This document shows positions 30,122-37,897 of a stretch of 43,877 bases of DNA, one piece after another. The DNA is from Candidatus Pacearchaeota archaeon (GTDB lineage Archaea; Nanoarchaeota; Nanoarchaeia; Pacearchaeales; GW2011-AR1). Location: contig NZAS01000169.1 in the NCBI GenBank assembly GCA_002686195.1, positions 1-43,877 of the forward strand, in the 5' to 3' direction. Each line of letters begins with the position of its first letter. Positions within the stretch are counted from its first letter, which is position 1. The notes under the pieces are model-generated. The model made no database searches. It saw only the letters and a program-made list of their open reading frames with translations, and was not told where the DNA came from. A program made the position numbers and the translations under genes.

Positions 30122-30137
30122 TTTCATGTGAAAAACT
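30120..30137. promoter_or_regulatory. Palindromic element TTTCA-TG-TGAAAAA, site e
   Basis: Begins at the stop of the previous gene and lies 16 bases before the ATG of the helix-turn-helix gene at 30154. It shares the string TGAAAAACTG with site b. Its position suits autoregulation of that gene. Confidence 0.55.
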
Positions 30138-30153
30138 GAGTTAGTCTCCGCGC

Positions 30154-30471
30154 ATGACGCGAGTCAACGGCAGTCCTTCCCAACTCGAGCGGCTGGTATC
30201 TCAGGGTCTTCCCATCCCGATGCTCAGCCGGTTGGTGGGCTGCTCGGTGGTGACCTTGTACCGCGCTCGAAGCGGTAAACAGATTCTTGAGGTCTATACA
30301 CATCGTTTGGCTTGCGTTGATCGTTTTTGTGGTGATGGTAACGGCTCCGTGGCTCTACTTCACCGAATCGCTTCTCAATACACCGAGGCAACTATCTGGG
30401 AGCAGGGCCTGCAAAGCATAGCCAACCAGCTCCACCAGGAGGAATCATGTCCGACGCCGCCAAACAAGTAA
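30154..30471 (+). CDS. Helix-turn-helix regulator candidate, 105 aa
   Basis: Residues 10-42 (LERLVSQGLPIPMLSRLVGCSVVTLYRARSGK) have the spacing of a helix-turn-helix of the phage-regulator type. The rest is helical with two Cys. It is preceded by palindromic site e, so it may be the protein that binds the five TTTCA-NN-TGAAA sites and controls its own gene. This is inference; no direct evidence links protein and site. The next gene overlaps its end by 25 bases and has a strong AGGAGG ribosome site. Confidence 0.6.
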   Translation: MTRVNGSPSQLERLVSQGLPIPMLSRLVGCSVVTLYRARSGKQILEVYTHRLACVDRFCGDGNGSVALLHRIASQYTEATIWEQGLQSIANQLHQEESCPTPPNK

Positions 30472-31232
30472 TCGCCCTTTTTCGTCACGAGAAGGTGCTC
30501 GCTGAAATGCAGGCACGCCACCCTGGTGCCGGAGGACAGATGGAGTACTTCGCCGAGAACCTCGAACAAATGGTCGGCCCGGTCAATGGACTGGTTGTCC
30601 GGGTTCGCGGTCCGGGCGGCGAGGTCAAGGAGGCCGATGGAGTCACTGGCTGCCAAGCACTGGCTTCGCTGATGACTGCTGGCGGGGTAGGGAACATGAT
30701 CTGCGCTGCTGTTCGCTCTCAGGTCGGTTCCGATCCTTCCGCCGCAGTGGGCCAACTGGCTCAGGTGGCGGCGCGACCTGGAGCTCATTCTGTGGCTCCT
30801 GGTCACGACTTTTCAGCCGAGACATCTCACTTTCCGACGGCCACACCGCCGGCTACGAGCTACCCCTCCGGCACGACGGTGGCGAGTTCGCGGGCCGAGC
30901 ACTCCTATCCCGTCGGGACTGCGGTGAACTCCGCTACGGAAACTCACCGCTATCCAAGCGGAACGAGCATCAGCGGCGGAACCATGCCGCTGCACCAGGC
31001 TCCGGCACCACCACCGCCGCCCTTTTTCCCAGCTCAGATCGGTAATGTCGTTCCCACCACCCAGGAGGCCGGGCCGGTCCCGACTCAGGATGCGCCCACC
31101 AACGGACTGGCGCTGGTCTACGAGCAGTTGGGACGACTGGTAGCCAGTACCGATCTCAAGCTGCGCCTCCAGGGGCCTGACACGATCAAGGACGAGGTGC
31201 GCGAGCTGCTCGCGGTGGTCCAGGCTCCCTAG
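30447..31232 (+). CDS. Hypothetical protein with YPxGT repeats, 261 aa
   Basis: A strong AGGAGGAATC ribosome site precedes the ATG. Residues 1-105 are mixed, with a beta-like segment (GPVNGLVVRVRGPGGEVKEADG). Residues 125-185 contain three imperfect repeats, each with (S/R)YP(S/V)GTxV/I, alternating with polar residues. A Pro-rich stretch and a helical C-terminus (ALVYEQLGRLVASTDLKLRLQ) follow. Repeats of this kind suggest an extended surface or linker region. It is convergent with a small leftward gene, the two sharing a CTAG at their stops. Confidence 0.55.
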   Translation: MSDAAKQVIALFRHEKVLAEMQARHPGAGGQMEYFAENLEQMVGPVNGLVVRVRGPGGEVKEADGVTGCQALASLMTAGGVGNMICAAVRSQVGSDPSAAVGQLAQVAARPGAHSVAPGHDFSAETSHFPTATPPATSYPSGTTVASSRAEHSYPVGTAVNSATETHRYPSGTSISGGTMPLHQAPAPPPPPFFPAQIGNVVPTTQEAGPVPTQDAPTNGLALVYEQLGRLVASTDLKLRLQGPDTIKDEVRELLAVVQAP

Positions 31233-31393
31233 AAGACGCTCCCGAACTTCATCGGCAGTTTTCTCTCCAGAGCTTCGGTCTTCCTTGGGAAGGCCGCGGC
31301 TCTGTTTCTTTGGATGCACGAGCTACAGCGGCCGTTTCCCAAGACGAGGGATGGTTGTGCGCACTGTTTGCACTTGTGGGTGTTCAGGTTCAT
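31229..31393 (-). CDS. Small double-CxxC zinc-motif protein, 54 aa
   Basis: The ATG (31393-31391) follows GAGAGGGACC, a good ribosome site. The product starts MNLNTHKCKQCAQPSLVLG and has two Cys pairs, C8-x2-C11 and C23-x2-C26, in a zinc-ribbon or treble-clef layout, followed by a basic tail. Its TAG shares bases with the TAG of the convergent 261-residue gene. The good ribosome site and zinc-ribbon spacing argue that it is real despite its size. Function is unknown. Confidence 0.6.
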   Translation of the reverse strand: MNLNTHKCKQCAQPSLVLGNGRCSSCIQRNRAAAFPRKTEALERKLPMKFGSVF

Positions 31394-31474
31394 TGGTCCC
31401 TCTCAGTTAGACTGGCGAGGGAGACTAACGGGATGCGTCATGTTTTTCTACCCCCCGTGGCGTATGCTGGGTAG

Positions 31475-31975
31475 GTGCTCCAGGACCTGAGAGAGCTGTT
31501 CGCTGACGACCGATTGTGGGTGCTCACTTCTCGGGAGGGCGTAGCTGTCACTTTCGATACCAGCGGCCCCCGCGCCCTGCTCGTCTTCACGAGCGCCGGA
31601 TCGGCCTCCTTCCATGCTGACGCTATCGATCACTCCACGATGCCGGACCACTCTGTCTGTGAAATGACATTCGGTTGGCTCCAGGGTTTCTTTATGCGTC
31701 TTTTTGATCAGGGCCTGGTGGATGCCCTCACCGTGGATCTGGACAGCTTTTTCGATTTCCGCACCGCTGTGATCCCGCCCACCTTGGGCTGGGTAGAAGA
31801 ACGCGGCACTTCCTTCAGTGAAGACGGGATGTGGGCCGGCGGGGCAATCCTTGTGGTAAAAGTCTCACCAGACCTGGAGTGGACCATCGCTGTACCCGAG
31901 GCCCCCTCTGACCCGAACGGACTGGCTGCCGAATTGCTCGGCACCCTAGCCACCCGAGAGCCAGCTCTGGCATGA
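31475..31975 (+). CDS. Hypothetical protein, 166 aa
   Basis: Starts at a GTG (MLQDLRELFADDRLWVLTSREGVAVTFDTSGP). The protein is acidic and beta-rich with several aromatics (MTFGWLQGFFMRLFDQG; GAILVVKVSPDLEWTIAVPE). It has no membrane segment and no catalytic motif. It precedes the giant 1173-residue gene by 76 bases. The gap before it (31393-31475) also serves the divergent 54-residue gene, so it should contain promoters for both. No family is recognised. Confidence 0.55.
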   Translation: MLQDLRELFADDRLWVLTSREGVAVTFDTSGPRALLVFTSAGSASFHADAIDHSTMPDHSVCEMTFGWLQGFFMRLFDQGLVDALTVDLDSFFDFRTAVIPPTLGWVEERGTSFSEDGMWAGGAILVVKVSPDLEWTIAVPEAPSDPNGLAAELLGTLATREPALA

Positions 31976-31996
31976 GGGTGTTTCACTACCGGCACC

Positions 31997-32013
31997 GCTC
32001 ATGTAGGATGAGC
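31997..32013 (+). promoter_or_regulatory. Hairpin in the leader of the giant gene
   Basis: GCTCAT (31997-32002), a 5-base loop and ATGAGC (32008-32013). TAGGAT at 32004-32009, inside it, could serve as a -10, with a weak -35 at 31981. The ribosome site (GAGGGA) follows at 32040. Confidence 0.4.
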
Positions 32014-32051
32014 CGCAAATCCTCTACCTTCCTTTACCGAGGGAATCTCTG

Positions 32052-35000
32052 ATGTTCGACGAAGACGAATACGGCCTCGAGTCCGGCTCCCCCTCCTTCC
32101 CCGTCAAGGGGCCCCCGCCCATGCCGATGTCGGCCCTTTCCATCGAGGCGGCTGCAGTCGACACAGAGTCAGACGAACCTCTCCCCGAAATCTCGCCCAA
32201 GTATCGGAGGGCTCGCGTCAAGCATGCCCGTACCAAGGCTCGAGCACTCAGGGCCGGGAAAAAGGCCCAGATGGCCCGCCACCGCGGTGACAAGGCGAGT
32301 CTGAAGCACCAACTGGCCGAGTGCCGGCGGATGAAGAAGCATGCCCGCAAGCTGAAGCACATCCTTCGCGCCGAGCGCAAGGAGCTCTCCAAGTACGCCA
32401 CGCCACAGCAGGCCAACATGCTGGCCGAGCAGGGTGCAGCCGACGAGTCTGGAAGCGAGATGCTCAAGGGAGACATCGAGACGTCTGATTTCTTCGGACT
32501 GGACGAGATCGATACCAACGAGGACCTGGCAGTGGCCGAAGTCATCGCCACCAGTTTCGGTGTCGAGGACCCCGATCAGTACGATCCCAAGGCCGCCATG
32601 ATGGAAGCCGCCGGCTACTCCCCAGAAGAGTGGAGCGTCGACGCCCGCCTGGATGCGCAACTCAAGATGCTCGAAGAGATGGGCGTGAGCGTCTCCGGCG
32701 ACGACTACGGCGACGACGACTACCTGGGCGAAGACGACGACGACTTTGGCGACGACGAGGACGACGACGAGTTTGGCGCAGTGCTCTCGCCAGCAAACGC
32801 TGCCCCCTACGTTGCCGGAATGGTCAAGGGCAGTACTGCCTACGTCCTGGCTCCAAACAAACGTGGAGCTGCGAGGGCCGCACGCCGGCTCCTTTTCTTC
32901 CGGCGCAAGCACCGCAAGTTCCAGAAGCAGCCCCGCTCCATCAGGAAGGTGGGCGTCGTCCTTTCCCCAGGCCCGCTGCCGTGGGCTCCGCACATGCCGC
33001 CCCCCTTCGTGCCGATCCCGGCCTACGTCGTCAGTCTCAGGAGGAAGAGGGGCTACAGCGGCGACGACGACGATCTCTACACGCAAGATCCTACGCTGGA
33101 CTACGCAGTTCCCTCCGATGTGGCCGACGCTGGCATGTTCAGCGCAGACTACGCCGACGACCAGTTCGGTAGTGGCACCAGGAAAACTCATGTGGGGCGG
33201 CTCAGAGAGCTGGGTCTGTTGTTGAGACGTCAGATCACGGCCCTCAAGAGACTCAAGAAGCAGTACGGGGCACCCCGGACCTGGACCAAAGCAGAAGCTC
33301 AGCAGATCCGCGCTGTACAAGCGAGGGCCAAGAGACTGTCCGGAGCTATTCGGAAGTTGAGGGGCCACCTCCGTACTGGACACAGGCTTCCGGGGTCTCG
33401 CATGAAGGGCGACTTCGACGACTACGGCGCGGACACCGACTTCCTGGACAGCACCGCTCCCGAGGGACTGTGGGAGGACGGCGTTGTTGACGAGTTCGAG
33501 TCCGGTGACGTTCTGAGCGGCGATTTCGACGACGAGTTCGACGGAGACTTCGACGAGTTCGGAGCTAGAGCCGGAGGTGGGCTACGCGGTACGCCAAGCG
33601 ATCCCCGGCTGCGGGCGCTCATGACCAAGGCCGCCGGCGGGATCGCGGCCCGCAGGGGCGGTGGATCTAGCGCCCAAGCACGGCGGATGGCCGCAGCGAT
33701 GTCATCCCTGATCAGTCGCCCTGCCAGGCCGAAGACCCGCTCGAAAGGCCGCAAGCCATCGAAGCATCTCAGCAAAAGCCAGCGCAAGAGCTTCAAGCAT
33801 CACAGTGGGATCATCGCCAAGCGGCGCAAGCAGATCGCGGCGCTTCGCAAGAGCATCAAGGCTCTCTCCCGCAAGACCAGTAACGCGTCCAAGTCAGCCT
33901 CCGCGCTGCGTCGCAAGATCAAGGGAATCAGGAAGCGCCTCAAGAGGCTGTCTCGCTTCAGGAGCGGCCCGCTCAAGGGCAAGGTCAAAGATCCGTTGCG
34001 AGCGAAGATCATGCGGGACCAGATCAAGAAGCTCGGCAAGGCTCTGCGCAACACCAACAAGCGCCTCCGAAAGGTCCAGAAGAAGAACGGCGGTCGGAAC
34101 AGCACCATCGCTCGCTATCGCAAGCAGATTGCCGCCTCCCGCTCGAAGCAGAGCCAGATGAACAAGCTCGCCTACCAGCGATACGGCGACGAGAAGCGAG
34201 CCGCGAAGGCGAAGGCCAAGGAAGATCGGGCAAGAGCGGAGGCAAAGAAGGCCGCCGCCGAAGAGAAGGTAGTCATTGTTGCCACCGTCGCATCGGACAA
34301 GATCCTGTCCGGCCAGGAAGCTCAAGACACCGCGTTCACCAAGGAAGCTGAGCTCGTTGCCGAGGTCGCTCAGACCGATCTGAGTCCATCCGCCCTGGTG
34401 AAGCCCAAGGTGGTGGCCGCACAGGCTGAAGTTACCGTCGCTGCCGGCAAAGCCGACTTCGGTGTGGTGAATGTCCTGGAGGGAGTGGAGGCGCTTGCCC
34501 ATGTCGACGCCACTCCCATCTACTCTGAAACCTTCGAGCCCGTCGAGGCTGGCGAGGGCGGCTTCATCGAGGTGCCAGTGGAAGGCCATCGACCCCGATC
34601 CTGGCCCGGTCGTGTGGCGCGCCACTGGGACGAAGAGCCCCAGGAGTATTGGGACGCAGCTCCCGAGCAGGAGTATTGGGACGCAGCTCCCGAGCAGCAG
34701 TATTGGGACGCAGCTCCCGAGCAGCAGTATTGGGACGCAGAGCCCCAGCAGCAGTGGGACGATGTTCCCGAAGCCTGGGATGCGGCTTACTTCGAGCCCG
34801 AATGGGCCGACGAAGCAGGAATGGAGCCGCAAGGCTGGCAGGAGTCTGCCGCGCAGTACGCTGTTCCCTCCCTCACTCAGTCTGGCCTCCCCGAAGAGTT
34901 CGACGGGACGCAGCGGCGCCTGGACGCCCAACTCGCTCAGCTCGCTGAGTGGGGAGTTGGTATCTCGGGTGACGACGGTTACGGCCTCGATCCGTGGGAC

Positions 35001-35573
35001 CAGTTCGGAGACGAGTGCGGCGACTACGGCGCCGATGACGATGACCTCTATACGCAGTGGCCTACGCTCGACTACGCAGTTCCTTCAGATGTGGCCGATG
35101 CGGGCATGTTTAGCGGCGGCTACGACAGCGATGACGACGACCAGTTCGGCTTCAAGTTGAACTGGGGCGGCGGCGGCGGAGCTGGAGCTGGAGGAGGCAA
35201 GGCCAAGGGTCCCAAGGGTCCCAAGGGTGAGCCTCCAAGCGGCGATTCCATCATGAGCTTCATCGGTGGGCTCGGCACAGCGGCACTGAACCTGGGGGCG
35301 AGCATCGCCGCCAACACTGGCAAGGGCAACAGCGGAGCCGGCAACTGGGCCCAAACGACCCAGAAGAACCTGAACAAGGCCGGCGGAAAGGCTCCCGCGG
35401 TAGTGCGCCAGACAACTCCTCCCCCGACCGCTGCTCAGATCGCTGCCGAAATGCGAGCGCAAACCCCGCCCCCCCCGCCTCCGAAGGAAGAGAAGAGCAT
35501 CCTTCCTTGGGTAGGCGTCGGCCTGGCTGGAACCGCCGTGATCGGAACCGCTATCTGGGCTTCGACTAGGTAG
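32052..35573 (+). CDS. Giant repeat-rich acidic/basic protein with C-terminal membrane segment, 1173 aa
   Basis: Alternating acidic and basic modules. Acidic Asp-rich runs contain D-D-x-F-G motifs near residues 237, 370, 500 and 1030. Basic helical regions occupy about 40-120, 275-325, 400-470 and a long Lys/Arg coiled-coil-like stretch at 540-740. Duplicated segments include LDAQL...GxxxSGDD (near 196 and 955) and DDDLYTQxPTLDYAVPSDVADAGMFS (near 340 and 995). Four tandem 9-residue (E/Q)YWDAAPEQ repeats follow residue 865. The end is Gly- then Pro-rich, with a final hydrophobic helix (PWVGVGLAGTAVIGTAIWA). This suggests a processed structural precursor or elongated internal virion protein. 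No known family. Confidence 0.6.
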   Translation: MFDEDEYGLESGSPSFPVKGPPPMPMSALSIEAAAVDTESDEPLPEISPKYRRARVKHARTKARALRAGKKAQMARHRGDKASLKHQLAECRRMKKHARKLKHILRAERKELSKYATPQQANMLAEQGAADESGSEMLKGDIETSDFFGLDEIDTNEDLAVAEVIATSFGVEDPDQYDPKAAMMEAAGYSPEEWSVDARLDAQLKMLEEMGVSVSGDDYGDDDYLGEDDDDFGDDEDDDEFGAVLSPANAAPYVAGMVKGSTAYVLAPNKRGAARAARRLLFFRRKHRKFQKQPRSIRKVGVVLSPGPLPWAPHMPPPFVPIPAYVVSLRRKRGYSGDDDDLYTQDPTLDYAVPSDVADAGMFSADYADDQFGSGTRKTHVGRLRELGLLLRRQITALKRLKKQYGAPRTWTKAEAQQIRAVQARAKRLSGAIRKLRGHLRTGHRLPGSRMKGDFDDYGADTDFLDSTAPEGLWEDGVVDEFESGDVLSGDFDDEFDGDFDEFGARAGGGLRGTPSDPRLRALMTKAAGGIAARRGGGSSAQARRMAAAMSSLISRPARPKTRSKGRKPSKHLSKSQRKSFKHHSGIIAKRRKQIAALRKSIKALSRKTSNASKSASALRRKIKGIRKRLKRLSRFRSGPLKGKVKDPLRAKIMRDQIKKLGKALRNTNKRLRKVQKKNGGRNSTIARYRKQIAASRSKQSQMNKLAYQRYGDEKRAAKAKAKEDRARAEAKKAAAEEKVVIVATVASDKILSGQEAQDTAFTKEAELVAEVAQTDLSPSALVKPKVVAAQAEVTVAAGKADFGVVNVLEGVEALAHVDATPIYSETFEPVEAGEGGFIEVPVEGHRPRSWPGRVARHWDEEPQEYWDAAPEQEYWDAAPEQQYWDAAPEQQYWDAEPQQQWDDVPEAWDAAYFEPEWADEAGMEPQGWQESAAQYAVPSLTQSGLPEEFDGTQRRLDAQLAQLAEWGVGISGDDGYGLDPWDQFGDECGDYGADDDDLYTQWPTLDYAVPSDVADAGMFSGGYDSDDDDQFGFKLNWGGGGGAGAGGGKAKGPKGPKGEPPSGDSIMSFIGGLGTAALNLGASIAANTGKGNSGAGNWAQTTQKNLNKAGGKAPAVVRQTTPPPTAAQIAAEMRAQTPPPPPPKEEKSILPWVGVGLAGTAVIGTAIWASTR
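33060..33150 (+). repeat. Internal duplication in the giant gene, copy 1
   Basis: Encodes DDDLYTQDPTLDYAVPSDVADAGMFS. It matches the segment at 35030-35115 closely at both DNA and protein level, about 1970 bases apart. Confidence 0.75.
34644..34751 (+). repeat. Four tandem 27-base repeats
   Basis: Four consecutive 27-base units encode (E/Q)YWDAAPEQ; the last is slightly changed (QYWDAEPQQ). The first three are almost identical at DNA level, which suggests recent slippage or unequal exchange. Confidence 0.85.
35030..35115 (+). repeat. Internal duplication in the giant gene, copy 2
   Basis: Encodes DDDLYTQWPTLDYAVPSDVADAGMFS, the partner of 33060-33150. Each copy is followed by a D-D-Q-F-G motif. 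Confidence 0.75.
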
Positions 35574-35579
35574 GTTCCG

Positions 35580-36443
35580 ATGGGCTGGTTTCTCGAGGAT
35601 CTTCCCGAGCCTCGCACCCCGGCCACCTGGGCCTGGGATGACGGGTACGGCTACGGCTACGCCGACGACGCCTTTGGGGGCTACGGGGGTATCGCTGTCG
35701 ACGAAGGCGTCCCGCTGGAGCTGAAGTACCTGCGCGGCGGGGAGGTTCCCGAGGGTTGGACTCGATACCATCGTGATCCCCTCCCCAATACCTGGAAGCG
35801 AAGGAAGGGTCACTATCCTGAGCACGGCGGCCCGATCTCCAACTTCGAGTACCAGACCGTCCAGCAGTACAAGCGGGTCAAGCATGAGGTCTACAACCGG
35901 AAAGACATTCCGGCGGCGCTGGTAGAGGCTGTTCGTCGCGACAACGAGGCCGTTCTGGCGGCGCTCCGCGACGATAAGAGCGTGAGCGGCCCGTGGGGCT
36001 ATCGCTCTTGCCTCGAGTACGGCAAGGCAAGCAAGGGGATGTTTTCTCTGTCCGGCGGACAGGCTGACTTCGACCTGGTGTGCCTCAAGTGGATTCGGGC
36101 CATCCGCGCAGCTCAAGAGCGGCTGGTCCTCTCTCTCCAGTCGGTTCGCAAGTACGACCAGGCGATGGGGCGCAAGGTCACCCAGGTTGGCCTTCCCGAG
36201 ATCGAAAGGTCGATGGTTGATCAGTCCACGCGGATGGAAGAACGGCTCAAGACAACCCTCGATCCCGGCGCCTGTGACGAGGGACCGTTCTCCGTGGTCG
36301 GCATCCCTACCAAGCTGGGTCGGTCCATCTGCATCCCTCCCGTCGCCCAGTGGATGATTATCGGACTTGGGGCTTACGTCGTCTTTGGCTTCTTGCCGGG
36401 AATGTTCGCTGCCGCCAAGGTGGCCACAGGCTTTAAGCCATGA
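35580..36443 (+). CDS. Tail-anchored protein with Gly-Tyr-Asp N-terminus, 287 aa
   Basis: The N-terminus has an acidic Gly/Tyr-rich stretch (WAWDDGYGYGYADDAFGGYGG) with a D-D-A-F-G motif. Residues 55-235 are a mixed charged domain with several helices (IPAALVEAVRRDNEAVLAALRDDKS; LKWIRAIRAAQERLVLSLQSVRKYD). Residues 260-280 are a single hydrophobic helix (VAQWMIIGLGAYVVFGFLPGMFAA). It lies 6 bases after the giant gene. The shared acidic head and C-terminal anchor with its neighbours suggest a common membrane-associated structure. No family is recognised. Confidence 0.55.
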   Translation: MGWFLEDLPEPRTPATWAWDDGYGYGYADDAFGGYGGIAVDEGVPLELKYLRGGEVPEGWTRYHRDPLPNTWKRRKGHYPEHGGPISNFEYQTVQQYKRVKHEVYNRKDIPAALVEAVRRDNEAVLAALRDDKSVSGPWGYRSCLEYGKASKGMFSLSGGQADFDLVCLKWIRAIRAAQERLVLSLQSVRKYDQAMGRKVTQVGLPEIERSMVDQSTRMEERLKTTLDPGACDEGPFSVVGIPTKLGRSICIPPVAQWMIIGLGAYVVFGFLPGMFAAAKVATGFKP

Positions 36444-36465
36444 ACTACTTCGGCAGGAGATTCCC

Positions 36466-37551
36466 ATGAGCGGATATGACTTTCTTGGCCCATTCACTCC
36501 CGACGAAGGCGTCTTTGACGACGAGGGCATGGGACCTTACGGGATGCCCGGCTACGATCCCGACGAGGACTTCGAGGATGATTATGGGCCGGTCGCCGGG
36601 CCTAACTACCTCTTGGGAAGCGGCCTCTCTATCGACGACGAGTCGCAAGACTACCTGGACGACGATGTCCCATGGGGATCGGGGGTCAATCTCAGCTCTC
36701 ACTACCCCGGATACGACGAGAACCTACTCGATGACGACGACGACGACGGGTACGACGACCTGGACGACGAAGGGGAAGACGACTACGACTTCCTGGGCGA
36801 CGATGACGAGGACCAGGACGGCTACAGCCAGTGGTTCACTGCCGAGAACTTCGGCCTCCATGCCGAGGACCATTTCGGCGCCCTCTCGATGCCAAAGATC
36901 ATCAGCGACGGTGGAGACATGCGCAAGTATCTCTACTACCTGGTGGACAATCTCCAGAGCCGGCTACTGCAGGCTGGCTACCCTCGCATGTCCAAGCACC
37001 CGAAGATCGTCGCTCTCCCCAAGGAGATCAAGGGCATCGACATCCCCTGGAAGGTGGAAGACCTCACCGAGCAGGGAGCCACGGACATCGCCGTTGCCTT
37101 CCGGCCCATCTTCCTCAAGGCCATGCAGGCCGCAGGCATGAGTCATGAGTGGCGCAATCGCTACCTCAACACGATGGGGAAGGCCGGCCGCGACCGAAAG
37201 GGCTACCCTGGCCCCAAGATTCCCAAGAAGCAAGTGTCTGCATCGAGCCAGGAGGTCGAGGCTCTGGTCACGACCGCGATAGAGCCTGAGAAGGCTTCCG
37301 GGAAAACACTGGAGAAGGAACCGACCGGGCGCCGCAAGCCGCTTCCCCGAAAGCCTCCCAAGGCGCCACCGGTGAAGCCGGACTACAGCCGGATGACCGA
37401 GACGCGCGTAGTCACTCCTGGCGGTGAAGAGACGGTCACTACCACCACGGTGTCTTCTGCCGGCTTCGCCTTTCCTGGCGGGGGCGCAGGCATGGCTCTC
37501 GGGCTCGCGGGGGTAGCACTGATCGGTCTGGGGCTTTGGGGCAGGCAGTAG
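36466..37551 (+). CDS. Acidic tail-anchored protein with DHFGA motif, 361 aa
   Basis: The ATG at 36466 follows CAGGAGATTCCC. Residues 1-135 are extremely acidic, with Asp runs. A motif EDHFGA lies at 134-139, followed by a normally composed domain (residues 140-245: ISDGGDMRKYLYYLVDNLQSRLLQAGYPRMSKHPKIVAL). A basic Pro-rich stretch (RRKPLPRKPPKAPPVKPD) leads to a Val/Thr-rich segment and a C-terminal hydrophobic helix (GGAGMALGLAGVALIGLGLW). Cleavage after the acidic region would release a compact domain; that is a hypothesis. No family is recognised. Confidence 0.55.
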   Translation: MSGYDFLGPFTPDEGVFDDEGMGPYGMPGYDPDEDFEDDYGPVAGPNYLLGSGLSIDDESQDYLDDDVPWGSGVNLSSHYPGYDENLLDDDDDDGYDDLDDEGEDDYDFLGDDDEDQDGYSQWFTAENFGLHAEDHFGALSMPKIISDGGDMRKYLYYLVDNLQSRLLQAGYPRMSKHPKIVALPKEIKGIDIPWKVEDLTEQGATDIAVAFRPIFLKAMQAAGMSHEWRNRYLNTMGKAGRDRKGYPGPKIPKKQVSASSQEVEALVTTAIEPEKASGKTLEKEPTGRRKPLPRKPPKAPPVKPDYSRMTETRVVTPGGEETVTTTTVSSAGFAFPGGGAGMALGLAGVALIGLGLWGRQ

Positions 37552-37552
37552 G

Positions 37553-37885
37553 ATGGGCCTGGAGGCTCTCGGAGACGCTGGCATAGGCATTGTCGCGGCG
37601 GTCCTGATCGTTCGCGAGGTGCTGAACTTCCTCAAGGCTCGAGAGGCCCCCATCCAGGCATCCGAAGATGGTGAGTGCGACGAGGCCATCGGTCGCTTGG
37701 TGCGGATGGAAGAACAGATGTCAGCTCTCGCCTCCAGCACCAGCGAGATCGCTACTTTGATGCTTCGGGTCGATGCAGACGGTCTTCCGCTGGTCTACTT
37801 CCCTCGCTCTCTGAGTGCCGCGATCAGCGAGCTCGGCAAGTCGGTAGAGCGTCTGAGCTCCAAAGTCGACCGATTGCATCGGTGA
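37553..37885 (+). CDS. Small membrane protein with coiled-coil tail, holin/XhlA-like shape, 110 aa
   Basis: Residues 7-24 are hydrophobic (DAGIGIVAAVLIVREVLNFL). The rest is acidic and then helical with heptad-like spacing (AIGRLVRMEEQMSALASSTSEIATLMLRV and AISELGKSVERLSSKVDRL). An N-terminal anchor followed by a coiled coil is shared by some holin-accessory or XhlA-like phage proteins, usually with the anchor at the other end, so the resemblance is loose. It follows the 361-residue gene after one base. Confidence 0.5.
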   Translation: MGLEALGDAGIGIVAAVLIVREVLNFLKAREAPIQASEDGECDEAIGRLVRMEEQMSALASSTSEIATLMLRVDADGLPLVYFPRSLSAAISELGKSVERLSSKVDRLHR

Positions 37886-37897
37886 GGGGCCGGGGGT

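Noticed and set aside
32169..33383. Minus-strand open frame of 404 aa opposite the giant gene
   Set aside because: Asp codons (GAC/GAT) read backwards give long Val runs. It has no ribosome site or family motif and is explained by base composition.
35085..36530. Minus-strand open frame of 481 aa
   Set aside because: It spans two clear rightward genes and the end of a third, with no motif or ribosome site. It is a composition shadow.
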